A DNA stretch of 64,000 bases from Macquaria australasica (GCA_005408345.1 SEMN01000123.1:620001-684000), one strand, 5' to 3'. Shown: positions 25,001 through 38,700, numbered from the stretch's first letter. Numbers and translations are program-made. Notes: generated by a model not told the origin, from the sequence alone.

Positions 25001-28000
25001 TTGCAGATTAAGTGTCAGCGTTTTCCAGGTGCAGTAAATTGTTTTGATACTGGATGCACACATACATACAATTTACACTGTACAACGCAAATTAGCTGGA
25101 TATGACTATAACATTTAAAATAAAGATCTGAAAGCATGAATCCTACTTCAATTAACAGGTGTCATGTGAGTAGCCAAAGTCGCATATAGGTTGTGCCACC
25201 ATGCTTAGAACTGCTGCATTGGGTGACACGTTCCTTCATTACAATTAACTCATTGAGTGGAGTTTATTCTGAAACCACTCCATTTCACAACAAAGACATA
25301 ATTCTTGGGAAAATGCGAGTGTGTTTGCACTGCTTTGCTACTTTAATGAGTCGGGAGCAATAAGTCTCTTCAGGTAAACTGCTCTCAATAAAAAGAACAA
25401 ATAACACCAATCATATCCTTTCAATTGTTAGAAAGCATCCAGGCCATGTTATAGAAAGAGTAAAATGATGTGTAGTTAACTTGCCATAGATAAATATTTG
25501 GATATTAATATACTTCAGGTAATAATATGTTGCATTACACTCCCAGGTTCATATCTACCAATGAATGCAGACAGTATGTCGATTACATGTTATGGACACT
25601 ATGGACACTCATTATGTAATGTTGAATGATGGGAATCATGTATGGGAATCTAAAAATGAACTTTGATACAGCAGAGATACAGCGTGAGCCAGTGTTAGTG
25701 AGTGTTTGTGTGTGAATAAGTAAAGCAGGCCCTGAGGAGGCTGTTTGGTTTTTAATAAAACACCAGAGCAGATGGTAGCATGATCTGGGCCAGAGACAGA
25801 GAGAGAGTCAGAAATAACAGAGAAGTGAAGAGTGAGGAGAGAGATACATGAGAGAAAGCCACAAGAGCATTCACCTTCTTTCAAGGTGCTTTCTCCTCTA
25901 CTTTCTCTTTTCTCTTTCACCTAGGTAGTAATGTGTTCATAATGCAATACAATATGCCTTTTATGTCATACATCAAAATTAGTTAAACTAATACAACCAA
26001 TAATAATTTCCATGAAAGTCCCAGAAAAAATACCGAGGACCTCAGTGTTGTCAATAGTACTGTAGCTATGGCCCCAGGGCCAAAGGCAGGTGTGCTGTAG
26101 GGAAGAAACGCTCTGGAGAATATGTAAATGGTCATGACAATAAAAAAATCTAGTAATATGTATTGCAACAAGCCACATCTCAAAAAAATGGACATTCCAT
26201 AAACAGCTACTCTTGTGAAGGTGTAGGCAAGGGATCACCTATTAGAAAGAATGATGGTTGTAAGTGTATGGGGCCTTAGCGGATATTCAGGGCCAAAGGG
26301 TAGAGGTCTTCACAAATCTAAAACTTTGGACCTGGTCCAAAATGGACCCATGGAAAACCTACTCAAACCCGACATGCATTTATTAATTTTAAAAAAAGTA
26401 ACCTGATTTGAAAAAGGACCTGACATATTGACACACAGACCTGAGAAATACAACAGAAATACAACAGGACCCTAGACCCGATTAGACTGAGCACTCATAA
26501 ACTAGATTCATGCTTGACGCAATGGGGTTAACGGGAGTCCCACTGTAGAGAGCTATGGCGTAGGTTCTGACTGATAGTTCAGCGTCAGATCTCACCCATC
26601 AGCATCACCACAACACCAGACAGATGTATTGCATGTGATCAGGCCGTGTCCTGCTTACTTATATTCCCTACAGTACCTGTTTCACTTCACTTTGTGATAC
26701 AGATCGATGGTGGGCTACACACATACTGGAGTTATATCCAGGTAACCTCCATTCCACCCTGTCGCATTACTGAACAGCAGACTACCGTCATGCAATTGCA
26801 GTGTTTAGGTTCTTTATTCAGTGTGCTAGAAAGCGGTGATCGGGTGAGCAGAGGGTTTGTAGTTGGAATGTCTTTGCTAGATGTGTGTTACTGAAAAGGA
26901 GAACATGAGTATTTCTTCTGTAACACCGAAGTTGTTCACAAATTGAGCATATTTAAAAAACATCTTTATATTGAACAACTCTGTAGAGCCTTCCACTGTT
27001 TCAGCGTGGTTTCCTTGTACAGTTGAAGTTCAGTACTGACTCTTTAGTTCCACTGGTGTATTCTGATTTTTTTTTCAGTGGTATTTCACAGTCCAGCTTG
27101 CCTTTGGCTATATCCTTAGCTAGTCTGTTTTGCCTCAGGCCAGCTGCTCACAAAGTTACCACAGGAAAGAAAATAGTAGTAACATTTCAACCTTCCTGCC
27201 AGTGAGAATCTAAACCTCTCCATCTCTGAAAGAAAATACCTAAATATGTAACCCAAGCACAAGTGCTTTTACAACTGGATAAAGATGTAAAAAAGACAGA
27301 GCTTATGTAATTCCCATCAAGCCATAAGAAGAGGAAGAGTCTGAAGATCCCCAAATTTCTTTTTGTGAATTCTCCTGCTCTTCACCTTCTCCTCACTGCC
27401 TCACCTTTCCCCGCACTTCCCTCTAATTTCCCTTCTCTTTCCACCAATTCACTTCTGTCCACTCAACTCTACACAGTTCAGTGGGTGTTTTAACAGCATA
27501 GAACTGCTGAAAGAAAGGTATCAAAGTGAGTTACATTCCCTCTGAAAAGTAATTCAACAATCAGAACAGGACAACCTCTCTTTGTTCTTTTACCTGTCTC
27601 TCTGTCTTTCTCTCTCTGCCTTTCTCCAATTTCTCCTCTGCTATCTTTATAGATACAAACAAAAGCACGTCATAAAGCAAGCCAGACATCCCATGGATGT
27701 CAAGATGTTGTGGTGAAAACACCATCACCTGTTAAGAAACATTAAGTCCACTGGAGCCATTTGCATCAATGTGAAAACCTAATTGAGCACACTGCAGTAT
27801 CACAGTAATCACATCAAGGTTCAATCGAGCGGCTGCACAACAGAAACACATGCTTGAGTATACCTGCTAATGTTGATGCATATCACTTATTCAGATAAAT
27901 AATCAGGGAAAAAAAGCTTTGCTATCCTTGAAAGGACAGACATCCTAGAATGTATGCCTGAGGTTGGATTATACCTAAAACAACAATGAATTATCAGCCT

Positions 28001-28371
28001 GGCAAAGTAGACCCCAAAGCCCCCCCATGTTCACTGTGTGGCAACTCTTTTATTCTTAAAGTGAGATGAGAAGACAGATATCAATCTCTTGTCTGTGTGT
28101 TAAGTACAGAGCTGGAGTCAGGATATAAGTTTAGTTACTATATAAGAATACTATGTTAGTCTAGCTTAGCGTAGTCCAAAGTTCAAAATTACATCTACCA
28201 GCACCTCTAAAGCTCCAGGTAAGACTGTTATGGGTATGAACGTCTCACCAAATGAAGAACTTCACTGAGGAGGGTCGCTGTGTCAAATCTAATTTTGAGA
28301 GTGTCATTATTTCTGATAAGCTGATACTGTGCTTACATGGTGTATATTCCTTAATTAATTTGTGTTAATTT

Positions 28372-28411
28372 ATATACATATATATAGATATATCTATATA
28401 TATATATATAA
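28372..28411. repeat. AT-rich self-complementary tract
   Basis: TATATA runs with GATATATC at the centre, able to fold on itself. Confidence 0.85.
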
Positions 28412-28504
28412 AAAATATTTCCTCCAATATCTTTAACAATGACCATTTTCACATAATTTCTCACATTCTGTACGGCACCATTACTGCAAATCCAAACTGC
28501 TAAC

Positions 28505-28855
28505 GTGGGATTGGTTTAGCAGTGAGGGACTGGTTTAGCAGCAAGGCATCTTTTTCCAGTTGTTTTCTATAGGCAGTAAGCCTTTTGCGAGCTGCTCATG
28601 CGCCCTGAACACCTCGTGTTTTACACCCCCAGAGCGCTCTGAACGACTCAAGCTGAAAAACTTCAGAGCAGAAAAGCGTCTGATATCATTGATGTTTTTT
28701 CCCATTGTCCAATTGGATGAATTGAGAGGAAAATCATGGTTAGGCTAAGGACAGGTGAATTGGTGGTTGCCTAGCAGCAAGCTGCTCTTTTTTTTTAGGC
28801 TTCAACAACAAGGCAGTGCGGTGCAGTACTGCTCTGTCTGATCAGGGCCTAAGTG
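28505..28855. mobile_element. Probable non-autonomous DNA element
   Basis: GCGAGCTGCTCATGCGCCCT, CAGAGCGCTCTGAACGACTC and the closing ACTGCTCTGTCTGATCAGGG look like a fish hAT-type non-autonomous element. There are also two near repeats at the start (GATTGGTTTAGCAGTG / GACTGGTTTAGCAGCA). Termini not resolved. Confidence 0.4.
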
Positions 28856-29726
28856 ACCTTTCCATTGAGATGAAAACTGTCTCCTATATAGATATTCCCT
28901 TTTCCAGAAAGAATCCAAATGGTCACTAAAATCCTAATTGGTGGCAGAGCAATGACCACACAGTCATTGATTAAATCTAAAAGATGGCTCAAACTGTGAG
29001 AGCCTTGTCACTGGGCTGGGCCAGACGACTCAGAGAAGAGACTCTAAGTTGTCACAGCAACAAGCTGAATTTAATGCAGGAGTTTGATTGTTTGTGTTTT
29101 GAATGCTCCATAATCTGCAGTGTGGACTTTTGGACAGCAGGGGCAGCAGGGGCCATGTCACCCATTAGTTTGAGAAAGTGGAGCCACAGAGTTCACCAAC
29201 GCAGTCAAAAAGAGGAAGATCAGTTGTTACAGACTTACTCCTAGACAGACGTCACAGATAATTTTTATCCATCAACAGATTGCAGTCTGGGAACAAATGC
29301 TGGATATTTCACTGCAGTCAGGACATTTGCTGTGAATCCACATGGACTGAACAAACAAGCTCCCATGTGAAAACAGCAATTTCACATATAGGTACAGGTT
29401 CTTAGACATTTCACATGATACAGGCCTGTGTAGTATTCAGACATGTAATGTGATACATGCAAAAACATGAGTTTCATGTGTTTTTTTGTAAGGGCATTAG
29501 ACTTTGCGGGTCAGAACTGACATAAGGATCAAAACACAATACAGTAAATTGACAGAATATCAATTAATATCAGTCAAAACAAATTCAGTTGAAATTTAGC
29601 TAACGGTGCAACAGTAAGTTAAACCTAAATCTGATCCTCATCTCCTTAACCAAAATCATTTATCATTAAAGTTCTGAAATAAATATACAGTATGGTATAT
29701 TGTATTGTATTGTATAAATGTAAAGC

Positions 29727-29758
29727 ATGCAAAATATGAGTGGCCTCATATTTTGCAT
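29727..29758. repeat. Perfect 14-bp inverted repeat
   Basis: ATGCAAAATATGAG at 29727-29740 and its exact reverse complement at 29745-29758, with four bases between. Confidence 0.9.
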
Positions 29759-30378
29759 ACAAGTGGTTGCTCATTCAATCTTTTGACTGTTGACTGTAAG
29801 TGCAGATATACTGGTAGAGCCTTGTGCGTTATGCACTTCCACTTCAGCTCCAGAAGGCAGATACTATCATGTCAATAAAGCTTCAAAGAGACAGAGAGAC
29901 GGAGAGAGAGACAGACACTGGCAGACAGACAGATAGACATATCTCAGTCCTCTCTGGACATTAAAAAACTATTGGATCTAAAAGCAGATTATACTGTGAT
30001 AAAGATGACAATATTCCTTTTTGGGGAGAAAACAGAGATGTAATTTCCTCCTCCAGCAGAGGAACAGAATGTATGACGAGGAGGATTTATGGAGACTTAA
30101 TGGAATCATCAGTTTTTTTGCTTGGCTCCATCCTCTTTAAAAAGCATCCATTTTGAGTGCCTGAGACTACATATCAACACACTTCATCTCTGTGTGTGCC
30201 GCAAGTCAAATGTCAGCATTGTTGGTGTGTGTTTGTGGATGTGTGTGTCTGGGTGTGCACTCTCACCCTACAGGCAGTAATGTGGGTTGGCTGTAAGGCG
30301 GCACTAAATGAACAGATGGATATAATCAACAGATGGTTGATATGGTGTTTCTCTGTGTGTACCCTTAAGACATGGGGT

Positions 30379-30400
30379 CTGTGTGTGTGTGTGTGTGTGT
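30379..30400. repeat. (TG)11 microsatellite
   Basis: Uninterrupted TG tract. Confidence 0.95.
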
Positions 30401-30645
30401 CTTGTCCAAGTCAACATGTTAGAGCTTCCAACAGGCACTTCATGTGTAAAAAGCTTTTAAAACAGAGAACTGCTACAAAGGCTTTAAATAATAAGCATGT
30501 CAATATAATATTCTTATATTTCTCTCATCATTTACTTTCACTTTGGAATTCAGCTTATTATATACGTATACACACTGTAAATTCTCAAAAAAAAGCCGAT
30601 ATGCAAATAATTGCCAGATTGGCACAAACAAGTAAAGGCCAGTCT

Positions 30646-30673
30646 CACATTATAATACCTGTATTATAATGTG
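30646..30673. repeat. 28-bp palindrome
   Basis: CACATTATAATAC and its exact reverse complement, separated by two bases. Confidence 0.9.
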
Positions 30674-31008
30674 TCACATGGTAAATTCAGCATATTGTAC
30701 ATTTGTGCAGCACTAAGTCAGTAGCATCAGTGCAACAGCAGAGTCATGTCTTACTCACCACTCTGTTGCTGTTTCTTGTTTTAATTATTTTTATTTTTTC
30801 ATTCACAAATGAATTCCAAACACGTGCTGTTTTATTGTTTGGTGGGAAGCTACCATCAAAGCTCAATATTGTTATGCCCTGGGATCCGTAAGACTTTTCA
30901 TGTGAGGGAAATGTGGAGTTTCCTTGACAGTAGCTTGATAACACCAGAAGGGAAACTCAGCAACAGTTGTGAGTATTGTCCGTTTTATTTTTGTTTCCTT
31001 CACTTATG

Positions 31009-31335
31009 ATTCAAGATTCAGGATTTATTTGTTACATGCTCATATTTCTCAATATGTGCAGTGAAATGCAGGTGTGGAATATGGAGTTCTAAAAGGGTAG
31101 TGTGCAATAACAGTAATTAAAATAGACTTTGCTTGGCAACTGTGTGACCCATGGTTTTTGGTTCAGAAATGACCGTACAGTCATCATAGGGATGATATGG
31201 TTGGCCAGCATTGCTATGAAGCTTGTCACTACTTCTGTAAACTCACTGATGTTGTCGGAACTAGATTGGAACATATTCTGATGGACCTGTAGCTCAGCCT
31301 CTAATAGGGCCTGACCTCTCGTCACCACAGCTGTC
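31009..31335 (-). pseudogene. LINE fragment: endonuclease-RT linker joined to 3' tail
   Basis: Minus strand. 31328-31111 translates to SSDNISEFTEVVTSFIAMLA, NHIIPMMTVRSFLNQKPWVT. This matches the segment between endonuclease and RT in fish LINEs, where the pattern is VSEFTD-VTSYI then NNKPWFT. It is followed directly (31080-31009) by a LINE 3' terminus with CATTTCACTGCACATATTG and a TGAATCTTGAATC tail. The RT domain that should lie between is absent, so the copy has a large internal deletion. The frame upstream of Met is not supported. Confidence 0.6.
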
Positions 31336-32409
31336 TCTCCAGTTCACTTCAATTTAAGCGGTCTCCAGCTGCTCCTGTGGACTCACAGTTCAGAGTTCAC
31401 CTTTGTCAACTCTTACCCTGCGGATGTGCTTGGTTGACCAAAAAAAACCCCCTCATATACTGTATTTGGACATGGAGAAGTCATTATTAGTGTGTGCCAT
31501 CCAGACCACATACTACTAACTAATATGGTCCTAGCACAGGTGGCACACTAGACGATGTCTGAAAATGTGCCCTCCATAAAATCTAAAATCCAGAGGAAAC
31601 ATGATTTGGAGATTGGCTTAAAGTAAAAAACGTGGAGACTATACAAAATATCTCACTATATAAACTTGGAATTCAGTGTGAAGGTCAATTACTGTTAGAT
31701 CCTGGTGTGTAGGTAGTTTTAAATAATGAATGAAGGTACCTGCTGTGCGAGTCGTGTGTAAAATGATGTGCTGTGCATCAAACAACTGGAGACCGCAGAT
31801 ACAACACATATTTCTTTTTATGTTTATGTGGATCTAAATCAGCACAACATCAAATGTATATAGCTAGGCCTATGAAAGTGAAAGCCACAAAACTCTGCTG
31901 GGTTTTAAGGGTTTTTATTTCATTTTTTTAGACTTTATAAGTTGGCTTGAGTGTGTTGGCTGGTCTGAGTGTGCACCTCAGCCAACGAGTTTGAATTTGA
32001 GTCGTCTACCTGTTTCACTGAGCAATTACATATATGACGTGACTCTGTCATTGTACTGATGGACTTTGTGCTGTGGAAATACACATACAAATACATTATA
32101 ATGAAATTGGCGGTAGTGTTGCGTTTGCATGACCAGAAAATTAAAACAGGAGTAAATCAGACAAGATTAAAATATAATAAACTATAAAACTTATAAAACA
32201 GGAAAAATAAGAAATAAAGTTCTGTCTCTTATCCCTTTAATGGTTAGGGTTAGGGGTAGTTAACTGTTTGGTAGAGCACAGTTTAAGTTGTGATATCTTG
32301 GTTGAAAAATGTGTTGTATTTAACTCAACCTGACTGAGTCATTTCCAGCACTCTGTTGAAGTATGTTCTACGCTTTACGGAGCCAGGTCTTTTCAGGTGG
32401 CTCCTGTAA

Positions 32410-32920
32410 ACAAATACCCCTTTTCCACCAACATGGAACGGGTTTCGTTCCGGTTCGCACACCTACTTTTGAACCGTAAATTGGTTTGGAACCCGAAAAC
32501 TTGGTTCCCACCTGGAAACCTGAAGTGTGAACCGTGACAACATCAGTGGGCGTGTCATATTCTACAGGTTGGAAAGAGAGGATGGAGAAGGTAACAATGG
32601 TCTATGATCTACTATGGTAATAGTCTTCTACATTTCTTATAATTAATAGTTGGTCCATGCTTGTTTTTTGGATAAAAACAAATATCTGTAATTACAGAAC
32701 AAAAGCTCACAGGTAATCAATGCGATCTGCCATCTTGCTCCTAATGTTTACTTCCGTTGCGCATTGTGCAATGCCCTCCGTTGATGACACATCCCTGATT
32801 ATGATGGTTCCGCTCAAAACTGGTGGAAACACGGGCTGGTTCGCTAGATAGCACCAAGATTCCAAGAATCCTGAACGAAACTGGTTCAAGAACCAGAGCT
32901 CATTTGGTGGAAAGAGGGCA
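32410..32920. mobile_element. MITE with CCCTTTTCCACCAA / TTGGTGGAAAGAGGG ends
   Basis: ACCCCTTTTCCACCAA at 32416 is answered by TTTGGTGGAAAGAGGGC at 32903-32919. Related inner phrases occur on both sides (GAACGGGTTTCGTTCCGGTT; AACGAAACTGGTTC, GGTTCGC). About 510 bp, non-coding, hAT-like. Short frames in it are not genes. Confidence 0.7.
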
Positions 32921-35066
32921 AGTGAGCAGCAGAAAAATCACTCTTAGCATGTGTCCTGTTTGTGGTGGAGTTGTCGTAAGTGAAACATGCTCTACCAATC
33001 GGTACAAGTGTCCATTAATGGTAAAGGTAGGATTGCCAACTTAACGTTGCCATGGAATCCAAAAGTTTCTGATTATAAACTGATTTTTTAAAACTTTTTT
33101 TTGATGTTTTTGATGAAAATACAGTCAATAATCAGGTAAATACAGGGTGATGCTGGTAATAATGATTCAAGAAAACCAAATTTAAGCAAAGTAACAGTTG
33201 TGGACACTGTGATCACTGAGGGTGGTGCAACTCCTGCCCAAAGGTTGTATCCAGATTGAAGAGTATAGAAAATACTAAGTAGATACTAACTAGCCCGGTC
33301 ATTGACAATCTGATATCAAATACACACACAATGATTACACACAGGCACACAAAACAAAAGCAACCAACAGCCATGATAAATAAAACACCCTGCCACGTCA
33401 TTCAATGTTAGAAGGATCTCATAAAAACAAGAACATTTCCTCATCATAACGAAAAACTGAGCAGATTTTTTTTGGTCATCGTGGCAGCAACACGCTGCCA
33501 TACAAAGGAACAAAGAAATGAAAAAAATAAAATGCCTTTTTTTCAGGGTTTTAAATACAGTTCTGGATTGTCTCTGCAGGTGAGGCAAACAAAGGCCTTG
33601 GCCACTATTTGAGAATTTACAGCATAAATAAAATGCCTTTTGTTTGGATTCATAAAAGGCCCTATTCACTTGCTAACATAAAAGAAGTAGTAAGTAATCT
33701 TTCATAGAGCCTTTAGAGCATTCATTGTAATTTGAAAATTGAACACAAGTCAAAAACCTCTTATATTGTAGTTTGTAATGAAGCTGCTTCAGATGTAAGT
33801 CTTCCATGTGCTTCAAGGAAATTAAAACCTATTAAAAAGTTGAGTTATTATTCCTGTGAAATGCAGGTTAAAATATTAGTCCATTTTTTTGATTTGTGAG
33901 TAGATCTTTCTAGTTGAAATAAAGGACAATTGGCCACTTCAGCCTCTCAAAGAGAGCACACCCTCTGTAAAAGGGAATTTAAGTCAATTGTACTTTGCCA
34001 TTTTCAAGCTGTGACTTAGTAAATGTGCAGATCATCACTTCATTTATGTAAAAATGACTTCTATTAGAGGTCCTGCAACAGAAAAGAGCATCCTCGCCTC
34101 ACTAAATGAGACACTGAAAATTTGGTCCATTTCCTCAAATGAGATTCAGCTGTCAGTCTGAACTGTAGCAGGAAATCTTTTCCACCCAAACAAAGTGACA
34201 GAGTGAAAATGAGGAGCTAAATCCAAACTGTCTGCTCCCTCCAGAGAAACCTCGACTCATCAGCACTGGATCTTTTCCCTCTCATCCCTTTTGGATCTGC
34301 TGATATGAGTTATTACAGAAGAGTCGGGCTGGTAAACATGAGTGTGCTGTGGGCAGTTTACTTTCACTATCTCTGGGTTTTAAAGTCTGCAAACACTCAC
34401 CTCTAGCTGCCAGCTGAGGAGGCAGTGTGAGCGGCTGTGTGATGCAGCTTTAATCCTCCACTGGAGCTGCTACTGTCAGTCAGCTGTGAATGTGTACTGG
34501 CGCGCTGCTACAGGTCCAGGTGCCCAGTCTACTTTCCCTGGATTAACTGCATTACATTGGAGTATGTTTAGTATTACTTTTTTATATTGAAGTGTATGGA
34601 AGCTTCCTCTGCAAGTGTTTGGCTTGTTTGCACTGCCTCTTACATATATTTCAAAAGTCATGTTTCTTATGGCTCCTTATAGTCATAAGAAACATAATTA
34701 TGTATGGAACTAGAGAAGGCAGTTTCTGAAGAAAGTGTGGTATGAATGCTGGATGTTGAAAAGATGACGCTAAACTGCATTGCTGGATTTAATTGGTATG
34801 GTGAAGCAGCTGAAGGAGTATGAATAGTTAGAAAAGAAAGTTGGAAATGTGGGAAATGGTCTAATAAGTATGAATGGGATTTAAAAGTTGAATAAGGTCC
34901 ATAATGTATGAAATATGTGGGGTATTTTAACATCTGAATGGAGTTTGTAGTTTAAAATATGAATAAGTAGATAAACATTAATAAAGTAAGACCTGTTTGT
35001 GTGTCTGTCAAACTGCCCTAATTAGCTCATCTCAATCAGCTGTGTGTCCATAGCTGTAGTCAAAGG

Positions 35067-35067
<1 letters not shown>

Positions 35068-35100
<33 letters not shown>
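35068..35100. repeat. (TG)16 microsatellite
   Basis: Uninterrupted TG tract. Confidence 0.95.
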
Positions 35101-35101
<1 letters not shown>

Positions 35102-35959
35102 TGATGGGGCACACATTTATGTAAACATGTGTTTCTCCTATACCGATTGGTTTAAAGGTACATTATTTGAGTGCTGGGATTTCCTACTGTAAGTGAATGC
35201 TTTGTCATCATCATCTTCAGAGTAACTTAAAAGTATGAATGGGATTAAAAAAGGTGAAATTTTATAATAGCGGCCGGGTCTTGATTTATCCAAACTACAG
35301 GGTAACAGGCATTTATTTTAAGGTCTGCATTAGAGACAGGCCTGTAATTCTAAATTCCTCTGTCTGGTAAGGGTATTTGCTCATATCTAGCATGAAACCT
35401 AGTGTTTCCATCTTCTCCAGTTTGCCTTGTTAAGTCTGTACCACATGTTGTTATACAAATCTCACTTCCTGTATCAGTTACTTAACAGAATAGGTCTTTA
35501 AAATTTACATAGTGGGCTAATCCTGACCTAAGTGGATAGCATTCATATATTGTGTAATTTATTGATTAAGTGATGGAAATACATGCCACATTTGATGTTC
35601 TACTATGACTTGCATCAGGAGTTTATCACTGGTTTTCCCCCAGCCACACTGGCCTTCATTTGAGACCCAGCTTTTATTTACCACCAGCTTTATTTGAGAA
35701 ATAGGTAGTCAAGACACTCGCCTGGAGCCCTAGGTATGTCACTCAAGTCCTCCCAGCTACCTGCTCACTGTCCCTTTTGGATCTTATTTTCCTGTATTTC
35801 TGGTCATAACTGACCTCGGCATTTCATTCACGTTATCCGGTCAAATTAATTAATTTAGATCACTGCAGACAATATTCCATGCTCTGGTCATTGCAGACCC
35901 TATAGGTACCCCAATTTAAGCATCAGTCGTTGCTGTCAGTGGGCATATAGATTGCTGAT

Positions 35960-36235
35960 AATATTACATATTCATCGCATCCTGCTAATCAATCGTTCCA
36001 TACTCATGCATTCTGGTAATTACTCTTATACACCGTATTCTGCTATTTGCTCTATTTGTTGTATTCTGCTATTTACCTCACTTTCATTGCTTCGGCTAAT
36101 TGCTCATATTGCTGTATTCTGGTAAGTGGGGTCATATTCATTATATTCTGCGAATTACTGCATGTTCCTTGCTTTCAGCCAATTGCTCATATTCATTGTA
36201 TTCTGGTAAGTGGCGTCATATTCTTTACAGTGTTT
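35960..36235. repeat. Decayed minisatellite, period about 26-30 bp
   Basis: About ten diverged units resembling GCTCATATTCATTGTATTCT followed by GGTAATT. The best preserved pair are GCTCATATTGCTGTATTCTG (near 36101) and GCTCATATTCATTGTATTCT (near 36184), both followed by GGTAAGTGG-GTCATATTC. Units differ by substitutions and small indels. A chance plus-strand frame crosses it. Confidence 0.75.
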
Positions 36236-37440
36236 GGTGCTTCCAGCAATCACAATAAATATATGCTCCCTATTTTGTCCATGGAGTAATAATTGCACTA
36301 CTTATGTATACACAATTATACACAATGTTGGTGATTTCTGGATGTTTCCTCTTCTGTGATACAGAAAATCAAACAACATAGATGTGTTCATGTCACCTTT
36401 TGTTAGTTTCTGTGATCTCTTGTCAAAGCAGTGGAAGCACTTCCACCTGTTTGTTTGGCAGGTTGTAAAGGTGAAAACAAATTGAAGAGAAAACTAATCA
36501 TTTTCACTAAATTATTATCTTAAGATCATAATTGAATTATTCAATCATCTTTAGATTACAATTGATCATGTGTATTTAATTTACATAACGATTAAATGAC
36601 ATTGTTACCAGGGTCCTACTCAGCCTGTGTCAACAGTTGTATAATGTCTTCTCACGCTCTGGAGGACCTTTGTGAAGTATGAGAAAACAACCTGGATGAT
36701 GTCATAGTGATGACATCGGAGAACTAAAGCTTGTAGACTGCACATTTATAACAGAAAGCCTGTGATACAAACTGGGCACATGGTGTTTGAAAGTCATTAC
36801 TGTTTAGCAGGCAGGGAGGGTCTAACAGAGGGATGCCATCACGTTATATGAGCAGTGTTTCTTTTCTTAGGATACCAAGATACAGTAATATGCTGCAATG
36901 TCATCATGATGAGCCTAAAAAGTGATGAACCATAGTATGAACCATACTCTAGGCTTCTGTACATGATAACAAAAATGACGACTTTAATACTAAAAAGTTA
37001 GGATCTTTGCACCACTTCTACCAAGAAAATAAAAAATGTATTTAGCAGCAGCATTGATGATTACTGTCATGAAAATGTAACCATACTCAAGGCCATTTTA
37101 GGCATTAGAACAAACATAAAATGGGAAAAGTCTCTGTAACTGATTGTGGGCCCAATTTTTATGGAGGTGCAACGACCAGCACAAGCAGTGCTCTGACAGT
37201 TAGTTCTTTTCCTGACTTTGAAAGTCTCTTTGCCCGTCTGTGTGGTATTTTGGTGTCCAGCACAGAGAGCACGGTGCACAGGTGGGAGGAGAGGAACAAG
37301 CAGGTGGGAGGTTAACTCAAATGAGGCAGCGCAAGGTGAGTTGTTGGTATGTTGGTGGAAAATGTGCCACATCTGTTTATGGAGCAAAGTCACTCTGCTG
37401 GCAATCTGGTGATTTTCTTTAACAAGAGCAAATTCAATAC

Positions 37441-37615
37441 GCTCTGGTAACTCACCTGGTACAAGCGCGTAGCATTAAGTCTTTACCACAGCGGCCCGGG
37501 TTCGACTCAGACCCAGGCCCTTTACTGCATGTCATCCCCTCTCTCTCTCCCACCTTTCCTGTCTGTCTTCAGCTGTCACTATATAATAAAGGCTAAAATA
37601 CCAAAAAAAAACATC
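37441..37615 (+). mobile_element. tRNA-derived SINE
   Basis: Pol III-type internal promoter: an A-box-like CTGGTAACTCACCTGGTA at 37444 and a B box GGGTTCGACTC at 37498-37508, about 45 bp apart. They are followed by CCCTTTACTGCATGTCATCC and a CT-rich body (CCCTCTCTCTCTCCCACC), then TATAATAAAGGCTAAAATACC with an A-rich end. This is the layout of a common teleost SINE. The tRNA part has lost the fold of a functional tRNA. Confidence 0.8.
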
Positions 37616-38149
37616 TTAAAAAATATAAAATACTTACAGCAAATGCAAATCAATAATGGAATAATGATTCGTTACCATGCTCAAGTGTATTTGGCTCAGC
37701 TGTTTCAGAGCTATGAGACCAGTGATGTGATTGGTGGAGAGCATATTTATCACCACAGCCTCTGATCTATATTCATCTTCAGCCAGCCCTTTTGCACTTT
37801 GTGCTGCTGCACATACATGAACCGAAACAGCAGGTGAAGGCGCCCACACAGTCTTTGCGATTAAAAAAGGGCCTTATATGGTACTGAGATGTCTTTCTAA
37901 TATTCTGCCCCTCTCAAGTATGTCAACAGGACTAATGCAAATTCACTTTCAGATTTGTTAGAAACAGAGTGAAGGACTTTGCATCAGAAGGATCTCAATG
38001 CCACCAGACAGAAAAACAAAGGTTTGTGACAAAAGTTTCATTGCAAATTCTACACTGAGGACCAATACACAGAACCAAACAACAGGCGATGAACAAGAGA
38101 GAGAGATGTAAGAAGAATTTAGAAAGGTAAAACACCTGTCCATCTGCTT

Positions 38150-38465
38150 CAAGGCATTTACACACCAGAGGTGTTTTTTTTTTTTCGTTCGATTAATTCA
38201 CACGTCAATATATTTTTTGGAACTGTTGTTTTTGTCATGAGTACGTTCACACAGAACGCAAATATTACAAATATTATTTTTTCCAGAACCAGGTTGATCT
38301 TTCTGAGCTTTCACACGGCAAATAAAGGCATCAACCAATCACATTGTGCGGAATGGATGTCACAACTCCTAATGACAATTTGGTGTGAAATATTCGCATG
38401 TGAGTATTTCACATTTTTGTGTAATTTACTGGTCACGTCCCCAGTGTGTAAAGGCCTTCAGTAGA
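38150..38465. mobile_element. Short MITE with AAGGC-TTTACACAC ends
   Basis: CAAGGCATTTACACACCAG at 38151 faces CAGTGTGTAAAGGCCTTCAG ending at about 38462, giving imperfect inverted ends of about 18 bp around 280 bp of non-coding sequence. Confidence 0.65.
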
Positions 38466-38562
38466 TATCAATAAACCCAACAACAACTCCTCAAAAAGGT
38501 CAGCTGAAATCCTTAAAACAGTTTTTTTTCATATTGAAAGCTTAGACAGGTGTCAGGACACC

Positions 38563-38700
38563 TCAACATAGAAACCAATCACTGCTGAAAAAGTCTACAG
38601 CAAAGAGAGGGAGACACATCAAGAGAGGAAGAAGAAGGGAAAGACAAACGGTATGGAGGGAGCAGGAGGAAAGGAGGGAAGACCAAGAAAGAATAAACAA
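38563..38700. repeat. Purine-rich tract
   Basis: GAGAGGAAGAAGAAGGGAAA and similar runs. This is pyrimidine-rich on the ntrk3 transcript and lies past the transmembrane exon donor. Confidence 0.7.

Noticed and set aside
30157..30669. 170-codon plus-strand frame
   Set aside because: Low-complexity Cys-Val stretch from a TG repeat, no recognisable domain, antisense in an intron.
37444..37515. Possible functional tRNA gene
   Set aside because: A and B boxes are present, but no acceptor stem or anticodon arm can be formed; it is the head of a SINE.
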